Part shown: in pieces, positions 43,581 through 55,484 of the stretch | How positions within the stretch are numbered: the first letter of the stretch is position 1 | Layout: each line of letters begins with the position of its first letter | Assembly (NCBI GenBank): GCA_030248225.1 | Contig: JASANE010026588.1 | Location: forward strand, 1 to 64,000 | Direction of reading: 5' to 3' | DNA: 64,000 bases | Source: Trileptium ribeirensis | Taxonomy: Eukaryota > Nematoda > Enoplea > Enoplida > Thoracostomopsidae | The notes under the pieces: generated by a model | The model's database searches: none | What the model was told of the DNA's origin: nothing | The model's input: only the letters and a program-made list of their open reading frames with translations | Translations under genes and position numbers: made by a program

Positions 43581-46530
43581 CTAGTAGTACTAGTAGTAGT
43601 ACTAGTAGTATATCGTTTATTACCGGTGATTGGATGTTGCAGTGCGAAGGGTTTTGCATCCGAAGTTAAATCCATCATCGCGAGCCCAAAGGATTAAGGA
43701 ATAGCCTGACTGCAACATCCTCTGCCAGCCTTATGCAAATATAACACAACTTATAGTGTATATTTAAATAAACATAACTTACGAGACCAGTCCATAAACG
43801 AATTAAATCAGAAAAAGGGGGTAAATCCATTTATATTTCTCATTACATATTTCGATCAAATTTTGAAAATCTGGTGAAATCAACTTTATCAAGTAATTTC
43901 CTGAAATTACGTGGAATAGACGCATTAATTAATGGTTGATTCATTGCCATAGCTGGTAGTTGGTTCCATGCATTTACAATTCGAGCACTCAGGAAATGAT
44001 CCAAAGCGTTAGTTTTGTGTTGTGTTTTCTAAATTTTAAGATAATGACCTCTTGTGAGAGTTACACAAGACAGTTCAAACAAATCCTTATATCCAGCAGA
44101 AAATTTATTAACTGTCTTGAAAACAACTACTAAATCATGATGCAAGCATCTCAGGTCTAAGAGCTTTAAGTTGAGATACTTAAGTCTGTCTAAATACGTA
44201 GCGTCCGGCAGGCGTGCTCTGCCAAAAATACGTTTCGTAAATATCATTGAACATTTTCAAGCTTATAGACGTTTCTTACTGTACATGGCGACCATATAGG
44301 TGATGCGTATTCCAGGATTGGGACTACATAAGGCATAAAAGCAGTCAAAAGAACGTTATCATTAGAGATCAGGAAACGGCGAAATAGCATGTTAATTATA
44401 CGATAGGCCTTCTGACATATAACAGTGCAGTGAATATCTGGCTTGAGCAGAGTAGACATTGCGACTTCTAGGTCTTTGAGATATGTGTCTACAGTTAGCC
44501 TGTGATTTACTATTTGATATTCTAACTGTGGATTTTTAGATCCTATATGGACTACTGTAATTTTAGCATATGATAAGCTAAGTTGCCATTCGTTGACGCA
44601 TGAATCAACATAACTAATTGCTCGCCTAAGTTTATCGGCGGCGTTATGTGGTTGTGTTCGTTTCAGCTTAACATAAAGTTTTACGTTATCAGCATACAAT
44701 TTGCAATGTACATTATTTAACTTTACAACAAGGTCATTGATATACAGAACAAACAAAGTAGGACCAAGAAAACTTCCCTGAGGAATGGATGACGTTAATT
44801 TCCGTTCCTCATAAAAGCAATGATTAACCTTCGCGTAGAATTTGCGGTCGGCTGCGTAAGCTCGAATCCATTCTAGTAGTTGACCTCTTAGGCCATAGAT
44901 AGCCTGTAAGTAACTTTTTGTGTATCGTATCGAAAGATTTTGCAAAATCAAGGTAACATCGACGTAGTCTTCTTCATCTACTGTAGTGCACCAATGTTTC
45001 ATGGGCTGAAGCAATTGAGTAAAGGTTGACTTGTTTGAAACAAAACCGTATTGATTAGGAGTTATAATGTTATGCTGAACAAGAATGGATATAATATGAT
45101 TATTTACAGCATTTATGATTTTGCAGCCATTGGATATCATTGATATTGGGCGCCAATTGAGGGGATTCGACGAATCTTCTTTTTGTGTATTAGCACTATG
45201 TGGGCTGTAAGCCACTGTTTTGGCGAGGTAGCAGTGATAAATGATTGTTCGAAAAAATGTGCCAACGAAAAGCAAAGTGAGTTTTTCAGGTTATTTAATA
45301 AGAATGCAGGCAATCCACATGCAGAATGGCTTAGTTTAGAATTCAGCTTATTCATGTACTTGTGTACTGTTTGTGTCGAAAAAGCAACCCAAGTGATGAA
45401 TTGCTCTGCAGCTGTGATATCAATACTTACAGGCAAATTATTGTTATCAACAGTAAATACAGAAGAAAAAGTATCAGCGATAAAATTAGCACATATTTGT
45501 TCATCTGATTATAACAAGCCATCGGGGCACTTGATCGTACTAATGCTGTTCTTCGCTGAAAGCCGGCTATTTACGTATCGAAACAAGGTTTTTAAATTCC
45601 CGGTTTCGACAATGTTACATTTGCGCTTTTTCTTGAATTGAAAAATAGCAGCAGAGCATTGTTGCAAAACCTTTTATATTCATTAAAATTCCCAAACTGT
45701 TTTGCTGAGTGCCGCAATTGCAACTTTATATTTTGCATACGCTTAATGTAATAAGGATATTTGGCAGATTGCATCGGATGTTACAATCTGTTTCTTTGGT
45801 ACAAAAAGCTGACATCCGAAGTATATAACACAAAAAAGCTTAAACTTGTCATTAACTGAAATGATTGGAATCAAGAGTCTTGTTCAGTCAATAGAGAAAA
45901 TAAACTGCTCAAAAGCTGAATAGTTGGTCTTTGCGAAATTGAAAGCCTCGTTAGGAGTCCTTTTCAGTTCGGAGAAACTTCCTGAAACTGCAGTTTAAAG
46001 GTAAATGATCAGAATCTGAAAGTGTTAAGTCAGCACGCACATCAAACACGTTAAGCATAGAATTAGTCATTATAAGATCAAGTGTAATTAAGCCACGAGT
46101 ACTAAGCAAAACTAGCTGTGTTAGACCCGATATTTATAACGAGTTAATAAAACTATCGCAATCCTTTGCCGGCGGATATGTGAAGGATTCCGAATTTATC
46201 AGTGGATAGTTAAAGTCACGCATCGAGGTGACAGGATATGGGACATCGCTGTAAATCTGTATAAATTTAGAGATTAGCTCAGAGGCGATTATGTTGTAAT
46301 TTGGAGGTCGGTATACGCATAACAGGCGATGCTTTGTTGGAATATGTAAATTTATGCCAATCACTTCTAATACGTTGGACCGAGAATCGATAATTGAGAA
46401 TGGCGAAAATGTAAGGTTTTTATTAATAAAGAAAGCGGTCTTTTCGATCCTTACGATAAATATGGTACGTTGGACAATCGAAAACTGAATTCTGAATGTC
46501 GCTGTGTAGCCAAGTTTCTGTAATAGCTAA
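43581..46530 (-). mobile_element. Second-family CR1-like copy, endonuclease to tail
   Basis: A longer minus-strand copy of the same family. From high to low coordinates it has ITETWLHSDI near 46,520, CVYRPPN near 46,310, the SDSDH endonuclease motif near 46,010, LNWRPIS near 45,160 and NQYGFVSNKS near 45,050. Then come SIPQGSFLGPTLFVLYIND near 44,770 and the catalytic box as YADN at 44,696-44,685, with the second aspartate lost. The C-terminal region runs to about 44,030. The 3' UTR holds ATAAGGCTGGCAGAGG at about 43,730 and AATAAA at 43,621-43,616, followed by a (TACTAG/TAC)-type tail at 43,611-43,581. In the FAKAFD region the frame shifts. ORF1 is absent. Confidence 0.9.
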
Positions 46531-49500
46531 CTAATTGACCTACTACTTTTGATAGTTCACAAGCAAAAACAGCACACTAGATTTTACAATACATTACAAA
46601 TTTAATTCAGTTCCTATGGTACATACGAGACTCAGTATTTTCCACATAAGTAATAAATTATTATGAAATGTAATGTCGCTCCGAAATGTCAGGAAACGAA
46701 AAATTAACGTTATAACTACTCTTTCGTTAGAAATACACTAGTTTGATAATAAATCACTATTAACCGCTAGTTTGGCAATATATCAACTTTAAATGAAAAT
46801 ATGAAAAGTGAAAAAAATAGTTAATTAGTGACTAAATTTTATCATTGGCGAAAGGAAGTTGCACACCTATAATTAATAACGTTGCCTTGATTCAAGATCG
46901 AATAACCTTTGATTTTAACACTCTAAAAAGCAGCTTTTTAAAAATGAAAATTATAAATTGTCAGCCAGTTTTTGTCGGAGACATAATATTAATTATTAGT
47001 GTGTTAAATTGACAATAAATCGTTCAGAGAAACACCTATATAGAAATGACTTAAATGATTGATAATGTTTTGTTGAACAGAATTTGTTTATGTGAAATTA
47101 ACAAGTCCATCAAATATTGATGATATTTTTTGTCGCTGATTAAAGTATTTTTGTATATTGGGAAACAGTCTTGATTGCTACACTTTAATCTGTAAATAGA
47201 TGTGATCATGCGTAGAAAGACACTGCGAAATTTTATCAATCTGTCAAATATGTTGTTCTTTATCGCTGTTAATTGTGCTAGATATATTAGCACAGTCTTG
47301 TTTTCGGCTAGACTTCAATATATAGATGTCTTATATAGAACCATGCGGAAAAATATTTACAAAATTTTTAAATAAAACGAGAATATACACTATAAATGAG
47401 TAAAGCACTTGCAAATCTTGTCACTACCACTTCCGGTTGTATGTATTGACACTTTGTTATGCTACTACTATTGATGTCTAATTAACTTGATAACTCAGCT
47501 GCAGTATATACTTCCAAGACTGAGCAGAGAATTACCACTACAGTCACACAAACGGTAAATGTTCACTGACATATGGTGTAATTATAAAATTGCAGCAAAT
47601 ATCAAAGAAACTGTAGTGGATGCATAACAATATTTTCAGACGAATGAAATCAATAATGATAGAAATTAATCCTCTGCGGCATGACTTAATATATGTATTT
47701 TGTGCAATGCTGAAGAAACTTATGTTGCAGCGGCTGATTGAACCTGGATCGTTCGGTTGCGATCCTCGTAAGCTGCCACTACTCTAACTATGAGTTGTTG
47801 CTTGGTTGCTTAAGAAACCTCGCAAAGCAAGCGATCAAAACTCCCGTACAAACGTACGCCCCACAAGTGTATCCGTTCACAATGCACATGTCATCATACG
47901 TGAGACACTATGAGGGAAAGGTTAATGGAATGTTCCACGAGCAATCTTTACTCAGATTTTTTGACAGCTCATGGGGAATGTCATATATGTCATTATGTTT
48001 GCTTTAAGCATGGGTCTAAACATTTCTAAATGCACCCATGACGCCCCAAATACTTGAAAAAATTCACATGGTCATGAAGCTTTTGTCTATACTATAGAGT
48101 TGATATTAAGATTTTTTCGCAAAGAAATTGAGTCTCTGTGATACTGTGTATATTGCTACTGTGGTTTCATGCGTGGCAGATTTAACGACTAACCAATCCG
48201 CCCCTACATTATACAATTATGTTGAAAACCTTTTTATATGGGTCATTGCTGTAGTACATACATAATTGGTCACGCAGTTTAAACCGGTATTCCGGATTGA
48301 TATTCACCGAGGGCGATGATATTGAAACTTCGCTAAACAAGTATGTAATTAGAAATGATTTGCTCATCTATAGCAAATCAGATTTAAACCTCATAGTAAC
48401 TTAAGCGGAATTCTTTTGTGATGCTGTGTGCGCTCTACAAACAATAATTGTCGAAGTTTTGCAAAAATATTTCTAATATTCAATGCAAAAATAACGAATG
48501 CATCGATACACAAAATTTCTATATTACTATAGTTCTTGGACTATTTTGATAAAAACAAATGTAAAGCGAAATCCGAATTTCGAAACTGAATACTACACAT
48601 GAAATACTTTATAAATTGAGATTTCTTCACTTATTTGTGAGAAAGTAAGCGTTTTAATATAGATGTCACAAGTTTATTTGTACAAAATATATTTTCATGC
48701 GTGAAAAGTTTCTGATTTTCGCATTATTTTCGTCACATAAACTTTAACAGCATAAAAAGCTGGAAGCTTACATTATTATTATAACAATTAAACAGTTATT
48801 AAAAAGTAGGGGATTATAAATTTATTACATATATATGCCGTTGCGTTGGTATGAATTGTGATACGGAATGAATAATATACCGTCTCTACAACAATTGTTC
48901 CAAACTGTCACGCCTTACTATGAGTAACATTTATTACGTTTTGTATATAGTCACTGGTTACACTTATGCATCATTTACGATAAGATGCGTGCGCATGTTC
49001 CTAATTATGTCACGCGTTCAGATGGCTATCTACTATGTCGCGAGACAGTCCAGCTCGACTATTAAACATTTGAATAACCTAGTTAGGCTATGCATTTGTC
49101 ATTGACTGTCGAGTCGGACTGTGCTTTTGGCACGAGACGTTCAGCTCAGCCCCTATAATTTGTGAATGAGAGACTATTTAGTCCGCCAACATTAAGTTTT
49201 ACTATACGTAGCTAAATAATGCCCGAACCGTGGCATACTTTTAAAACGTTAATCGTATATATGAAATCAAATATTTAACTTAGAATTAGTATGAAAATGC
49301 TATTAGAACAAAATGTCATTACACTAACCACATCACTAAATAAAATTTCTCAATTGATGGTTTGGCAGTACTCTTCGTTTGTCACGCAGAGCCTAGTTAA
49401 GCTCTCGGTTTGTCACATTAAAACTAGCTAAGCCATCAAAATGTTCCACAGTAGTCCAGCTAAGCTATAGTTCATCCGAATTAGCAGAGTTAGACGCGTA

Positions 49501-49649
49501 ACAAAATTTGGCCCTGCCGCACGTATCTTATCGTAAATGAGTCACAACAGAGTATTACGCTTACCATCGCAGGGCTTCTCTGACGATATTTGTGTAGTAA
49601 ATTGTATAAATATTACGCTGTTCCGCTCCGTAGGCTTTCTTCTTATTTG
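46531..49649. other. Gene-poor stretch
   Basis: No supported gene. The open frame at 47738-48007 (plus, 89 codons) has no recognised domain and no AUG start. The rest is AT-rich. Confidence 0.45.
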
Positions 49650-50480
49650 TATAAAACATCGTTATTTGTGTAAATTTGTAAAAAGGGAAATCGGAATTTT
49701 GAGTGATTAGAAAAATGCAAATTTGAGAAATTAAGGAAACAGAAAATTGAATTAGCACGATTGGATATTCAGAAAATGTTAAATTGGGAATTATGAGAAA
49801 ACGTGAAAATTTGGTAAATTCTGAAAATGAAACCTTTGGAAAAGTAACATTAGGATCACAAAAATCGGAAAATTGGAAAAACGATCAGTACAGGAAATAG
49901 TGATCAACTTGAAACTTCAAGAGCAGAAAGCTAGGAAAAAAGAAATCAGGGACATGGAATAATACTTTTCAGAAAAAGAGAAATTGGACAATGTAGAAAC
50001 ATGGTAAATGAAGAAAATTGAAAGCTGAAAAAATGAAAATGGGGGAAGTGGGAAATATGAATAACGGAATACTGAGAACATGAAATATTGACAAATGAAA
50101 ATGAGAATAGAAATCGAAAAATTTACACATTTGCAAATTGAAAAATTGAAAATAGAAAAATCAGAATACTGAAAATACGAAATCGGGAGATTGGGAAAAC
50201 GTAGATTGGAGATAATGAATAAAATAGCAAATACAAGAAATAGGAAAATAGGGAAACTGAAATTGGCAAAGCAAAAACGGTAATCCAAGAAAAAAATAAT
50301 TTTAAAACTGGAAACTAGAATAATAAATAAAAAGAAAACCGTAAATTATTAGAAGTTTATAAATTAAACAAAATAAAAAGAAACGGAAAATTTTACATGT
50401 CAAATTGGGAAAATTAGGTTCCCGTAAACCATAATAATTAGAACGTAATGAAACTTAGATTGTGAGTTGTAGGAGGGAAA
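49650..50480 (+). repeat. Degenerate purine-rich minisatellite, left flank
   Basis: For about 800 bases the plus strand is dominated by variants of GAAAATTGGAAA (gaaaattg, ggaaaat, agaaatcg), recurring roughly every 8-12 bases with strong purine bias. The copies are too degenerate to give one consensus by eye. Open frames on the minus strand here, rich in F, S, I and L, are by-products of the repeat. Confidence 0.7.
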
Positions 50481-50499
50481 TTTTTTAAATTCCGTCTGT

Positions 50500-51930
50500 G
50501 TGTGTGATCATCAATAACTTGGCCGATTTTCATGGTCTTTGGCTTATTCGAACCGGTATAGTTGATTTACCGTGTACATCTCAGAGTGTTTTTGATTTCG
50601 GGTCTGGTTCCAGGATCAGGGTTCAAAATATGGGTTTTTTGCCCCATTTTACCCCATTTTAGTACCCTTCACGGATGCAAGGTTATTTTTATCTTAACTT
50701 TCGAATTTTTTCTCTGATTGATTTTATTTTATAGTAAAACGATAAAAATGCCCATGCCTCTTTTTGTCTTTTTCGATTAAGGCTCCGGTTCTGGATTTAT
50801 GGTGTTTGAAATACGTGGGTATGGCGCCCCACTGATTCCTCGGCCCAAAATTTGAAAATTAGTTCTGACGTCTTGGGCGGCTGAAAATTTTCTTTTGGGG
50901 ATTTTTCGGTCATGTGATACTCATTGCCGGTTTTGGTTTTGCTCTGTGACCCATGGCTCCGTGGGCACAATTGTATGGCGTTTCCAACGCCTGATAAAGT
51001 TCACCTAGTGTTTTTCGGCATGGAAAACTCATTTCCGATACTGGTTTTGCTCTGTGACCCATGGTTTATGGGCATGGGAATACGACGCCCCATGGTTTAT
51101 GGTAAGAGGTCAAAATGTGGGTTTTTACCTTATTTTAGTACCCTTCACGGAAGCAAGGCTATTTTTGTCTCAACTTTCGAATTTTTTTGTGGTTTCATAT
51201 TAAAATGATGAATGCCGATGCCTCTTTTTTGTTTTAGATTAAGGCTTTTGTTCTAGAGTTATGGGGTTTGAGGTATGGTGCCCCAATAGTTCCTCAATCA
51301 AAAATAAACAAAATTGTTCTGACGTCCTGGGCGTCTGAAAAGTTTCACCTTAGGATTTTCAGGCATGGAAACTCTTTGCCGGTGTTGGTTTTGCTCTGTT
51401 ATCTATGTTTTCATAGGTACGGGGGTATGGCGCCACCAAGGTTCTGTGTCAAAGAGCAAAATAAATTTTTTTTGCATCATTTTAGTACCACTCACGGAAA
51501 CAAGGTTATTTTCAACTCAACTTTCGAATTTTTTTTTCTGCTTGGTTTTATTTCGTAGTAAAATGATAAATTCCGATACCTCTTTTTTCTTTTTTTATTA
51601 ACGCTCCGGTTCATGGGGTTTGAGGCATGGCACCCTGTGATTCCTCTACCCAAAATTCGAAAATTTGTTTTGATGTCCTGCACTGCTGAAAAGTTGTACT
51701 TATGGGTTTCCAGGCGTGACAAATTCATTGCTTGTGTTGATTCTGCTTTGCGATCCATGGTTCTATGGCTATGGGGGAATGGTGCAACCATGGTTCATCG
51801 ACCCAAAATTCCCAATTTTACTGTTACGTCCTGGCAGGCTCATAGCTTGCACTCAAGGATTTTAGGGCATGGGAAACTTATTACCGGTGTTAGTTTTGTT
51901 CCAACTGGTGCGGTATTGTGTGATATCCAA
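50500..51930 (+). repeat. Diverged tandem repeat of about 350-bp units
   Basis: The anchor TTTTAGTACC-CTCACGG-A-GCAAGG occurs at about 50,657, 51,133 and 51,480. Each is followed by CAACTTTCGAATTTTTT, then ATGCC-ATGCCTC or an equivalent, a GGCTC-GGTT segment, GTTCTGACGTC-TGGGCG, a GGCATGG-AAACTC segment, and GGTTTTGCTCTGTGACCCATGG. The first and third units contain an extra partial unit of about 120 bp, so spacing is 476 then 347. Open frames (for example 50924-51208 and 51268-51558) follow the repeat and encode the recurring peptide VLVLLCDPW. I take them as chance frames in a satellite-like array. Confidence 0.75.
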
Positions 51931-52029
51931 ATATAGCATATCGACGTATGCTATCGAGAGCTGATTGGCTGTGCACGCAAAAGGCGTAGGTGTACCTATC
52001 CTTCACTACGTTCTGCAATCTCGATAGAA

Positions 52030-52525
52030 TTACTAGTTTTAGAATAGAGAAAATGAATTTAATGGTGGATTGGTAAAACAAGAAATTTGGAAACAGGAAA
52101 CTGAAAACAGGATACTGGGGACTGAAAATAAAAGACTGGAGAAAAGGAGATAATTAGAAAATAGGAAATAGGAAAAATTGAAAACCAGCAATTGGCAAAG
52201 GCCGAACATCCGACACCCAGAAATTGAAGCGATGTCGTGAAGAGGAGAAACTAAGAAAATGAAATTGGGAAAAGAAAATTTGAAAAATTTGAAAATAAAT
52301 TAAGAAAATGGGAAATGATTGGGATAATAAAAACCGAGAAATTATCAGAACACGAGCTGCAAAATTGGTAAATCAAATGTCTGGTAATGAAAAAATTGCA
52401 AAGAATGAATTTGGAAAAAAGATGTTTATTGGGAAAGCAGAAAATCGTCAAAATAAAATATTTGATATACTGCAAAAACATATTATATAGACGACAAGAA
52501 ATAATAGGAAATAGGAAAATATTTG
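52030..52525 (+). repeat. Degenerate purine-rich minisatellite, right flank
   Basis: The same kind of sequence as 49,650-50,480 (gaaattggga, aaatgggaaatga, aataggaaat) returns after the 350-bp array, in the same orientation. The array is thus embedded in, or inserted into, one minisatellite domain. Confidence 0.7.
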
Positions 52526-53168
52526 TTACTGAGTGTTTCCTGCATCTACTTTTGCAAAGTTCAATTCCAGTAAACTTTATATTTTTCGAGACCTACACGC
52601 CGTGAATGAACGTCGTCTCGTTTTCTGGAAATTGTACTAAAGTAATGATTTTGTCGAGAGCAAAGCTGCCATAAGGGCATAATTGCAATCCAGCAAGTTA
52701 CACTTCTTTTACGGGCATGGCTGCGGCGTAGGGTTTCTTGGCAATAGGAAGTTTATAGCTGATATAGCTTGTGTCCTTGACCCTATAAAACACGAAAGAC
52801 TGAGTGGAGAGCTAATTGTTAGCTGCGCGCTTGCGAGACGAGGGAAGCTTGTTCACTTATCGGGTGGCTCACGAAGCAGTTCTGCTCGGTTTCTCGGTCC
52901 TGCGGTGATTTCGGAAGTTTTAAATTCTTACGGACAAGCCACGTCTGTTCTGGAAAAACACTTCGTGCTTATAACGCAGACAAAATTGTTTAAAATCTTT
53001 CGGATGAAAGGGCACTCCGCTTTTGTACCGATATCAACATCTGTAATTTGGACATAACTATATATATACTTCAAGCTGGTGCTTTTACGGACCCTTTCAA
53101 CGACAGTAAGCTTGATGTAATAAGTGTATTCGTTCCTACTCGTGATTTTCACAAACTAGTCAACTCTC
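52526..53168. other. Stretch with an unclassified open frame
   Basis: A plus-strand frame at 52683-53057 (124 codons, not starting at AUG) is moderately GC-rich and includes LVHLSGGSRSSSARFLGP. It matches no family I recognise and has no clear splice sites. It may be an exon or old transposon DNA. Confidence 0.25.
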
Positions 53169-53474
53169 ATGAATCTGAAATCAGATCTTAGCGGCAGTCT
53201 TTGCGACTTCTGTTTACAAACAATTTTAAGTTTATTAAAAATAATAAACCTTCTATTACATAACCTCAAAAATAAAACAAGGTCAAAACCAATCGGTGAT
53301 GTTCCCTATAAAAATAGAGATAACCGAAATTCACCTTGTAAATCATCGAGATTCAGAAAATTAATGAGTAGTAATAAAAAACCACATGTTAAGGGAATTG
53401 TAAATTTAAGCAAAACGGGACAGATCTGAGCTAGATCATTTTGATATTGAGAGGTTGTATGAGTAAGGTAGATC

Positions 53475-53810
53475 ATGGAATGCTTTGAAGGTTTCAAATT
53501 TTGGTGTTATCGTTTTGAAGTGTTTATTTGGATGTCCAATCACTTTTTACAAGGACATAGTGCTGCTACAAGCAGTCGTAAAAGTTACTTTTTTAATCCC
53601 CTGATGGTGACCATTGCTATGGTGGAGTATGCAACAGTTATAACCTCTCATATGAAGACTCATACACGAAGACGTTTGCTCGGATCCTTCAATATTCCCG
53701 TTGGAGTTCGCGGGATCAACAACACGTTGGAATGTAAAGTGGTGCTAGTGATGAAAGACAATGTTGTAGAAACAGAATTCGTAGTTTCAAACGAAGAAGA
53801 GATGGAATAG
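53475..53810 (+). CDS. Candidate terminal exon, unknown protein
   Basis: Open for 111 codons to TAG at 53808-53810. The second half looks protein-like: a mixed hydrophobic and charged composition (GSFNIPVGVRG, CKVVLVMKDNVVETEFVV) and an acidic end, EEEME. A poly(A)-type AATAAA lies about 40 bases after the stop, in sequence that then becomes extremely AT-rich, as at a gene end. The ATG at 53475 is probably not the real start; an acceptor such as TTTTTACAAG near 53,553 would fit. I do not recognise the family, and upstream exons were not found. Confidence 0.25.
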   Translation: MECFEGFKFWCYRFEVFIWMSNHFLQGHSAATSSRKSYFFNPLMVTIAMVEYATVITSHMKTHTRRRLLGSFNIPVGVRGINNTLECKVVLVMKDNVVETEFVVSNEEEME

Positions 53811-54524
53811 GAATTTCGAAAGGAGATTAAAAATGTGGGTTAAAGCTTAATAAAATATAATTAAAACTTATTACAAAAAATGTTAATTTTTTAGTTAAAT
53901 ACACCCATTATGCAATTAAAAGCAGACTTATTACAATTTTTAATAAAAAGTGAAATAAAAAAGTATAATTTTAATGTCAATATTTTCAAAATTTTATTTT
54001 GTTCTTTTTAAATTTTATTATAATTTAACTAAATTATAATACTAACAATTCCTTTGCTTTACTTTTAGCACAAGCGCTCACGGATCAATCACTACTAATC
54101 TTCATACCATGATTGAACTCGTGTAGTCGAACATTTAATGTATATACTACTAATAAATAGTGAACTCTAATCTCAAATAATGTAATTGGGAATTTGTGAA
54201 TATTGCAATAAATTGTAAATATTGTATATATGTATTCAAAACCGCTTAAATTGCAACTGTATACATCTAACCCAGCCTATTCATAATATGCATACAAAGT
54301 TGGATAGATTTAGATGTAAGTATATATGTCGTCTGGTGCATGTCTTGTGTTGTACCTTTTGCGGATCTAGGAATTTGCTCTCCTTCATGAATCTCCAGCG
54401 TGGGGATAAAAACTTGTCTTTATTTGTCGAAATTCATGTACTAAGACCCAATGGTACTTGGGAAAACATATATATGTATAACATTACGTTATTATACATA
54501 TATATATCACCGTTTCCATATTGC

Positions 54525-54697
54525 AAAACCAAAATCACGCAATTTACATACTCGGTATCCTCGCACGCTTGTTCCACACAACCATAAAACTCAAGTAATT
54601 TACTTATTGTGAAAACCAAATCTAAGCAATTTCCATCCTAGGTATTCTCGCATGCTTACTCCATACAACCAAACACTCAAGAAATTTCCTTATTGTG
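54525..54697 (+). repeat. Two diverged 87-bp tandem units
   Basis: Units start at 54525 and 54612. Both read AAAACCAAA-TC, GCAATTT-CAT, GGTAT-CTCGCA-GCTT, CCA-ACAACCA and ACTCAAG-AATTT-CTTATTGTG in order. They differ at many sites. No coding role is seen. Confidence 0.8.
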
Positions 54698-55461
54698 CAA
54701 AGCATATGTCATATCATATGAAGCTAGAATCAACTAGCTACCTGCTAATAAGTATAAACAGCAGTCAAAATTTAAGAGCTGAAACTTGACAACCTGATAA
54801 AAATGTTAAACGGTACAAACGTCTGAAACCTTTTGGTTATATAGTGTGATATACTTATGTGTATGTAAATTATGGATTTAATTTCCAACTAGTGTAGCTC
54901 TAACATTTGAATTCCAGCTTTACTTGAGTATGATGTTTCTTGTTCTAGTGATAGGTATTAAACTTAGTCAAGCAGTGCCTGCTGGTGAACTACACCCCCC
55001 TCTGTTCAAAATGATGTCATACGTTATCATTAATGATGCTAACCTTACTGGTGTAGTCAATTTCTAAACGTTTGACCTGCTCTAGTATTAAAACTTTGAC
55101 ATAATTATGTTTATATTCAGAGTATGATGTTATTAACCTAAACCACAACGTTATAATCAATCTCTACACAAATGCTTTGATTAAATATCCAGACGCCGCT
55201 TATTCGGAAACTCCCATCGAAATTTTTCCGGAGTGATGTCATTAAACCATGTCATTTTTTATATTTCTCATTACATCAATTTTACGCGTCGGCTGCCTTT
55301 CATTTTAAAATAATACGTAGTAGTATTTAAATATTTATTGAGTTAATCAGTCCTTGTGTTGAGACGTATAGAAAACATAATGGTATTCGAAAATATAATG
55401 ACTTGGTATCACGATGTATATGTAACCAGCACCTATCCCTAAGATGTCCACCCCACCCACC

Positions 55462-55484
55462 GCCACATATGTGGGGGGGGGGGG
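55462..55484 (+). repeat. Palindrome followed by G12 run
   Basis: The perfect 12-bp palindrome CCACATATGTGG (55462-55473) runs into twelve consecutive guanines (55473-55484). A C-run follows within ten bases (CAAAACCCCC). This is likely to form unusual DNA structure and to be hard to sequence exactly. Confidence 0.8.

Noticed and set aside
43581..43612. CRISPR-like short repeats
   Set aside because: This is a simple microsatellite tail of a retroelement, without spacers, in a eukaryotic genome.
49917..50288. Minus-strand frame rich in Phe, Ser and Ile as a membrane protein
   Set aside because: It is the complement of the purine-rich minisatellite; the hydrophobic look is a result of the repeat.
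50924..51558. Repeated open frames with VLVLLCDPW
   Set aside because: They follow the 350-bp repeat units, are interrupted between units, and have no start or splice logic. Treated as by-products of the repeat.
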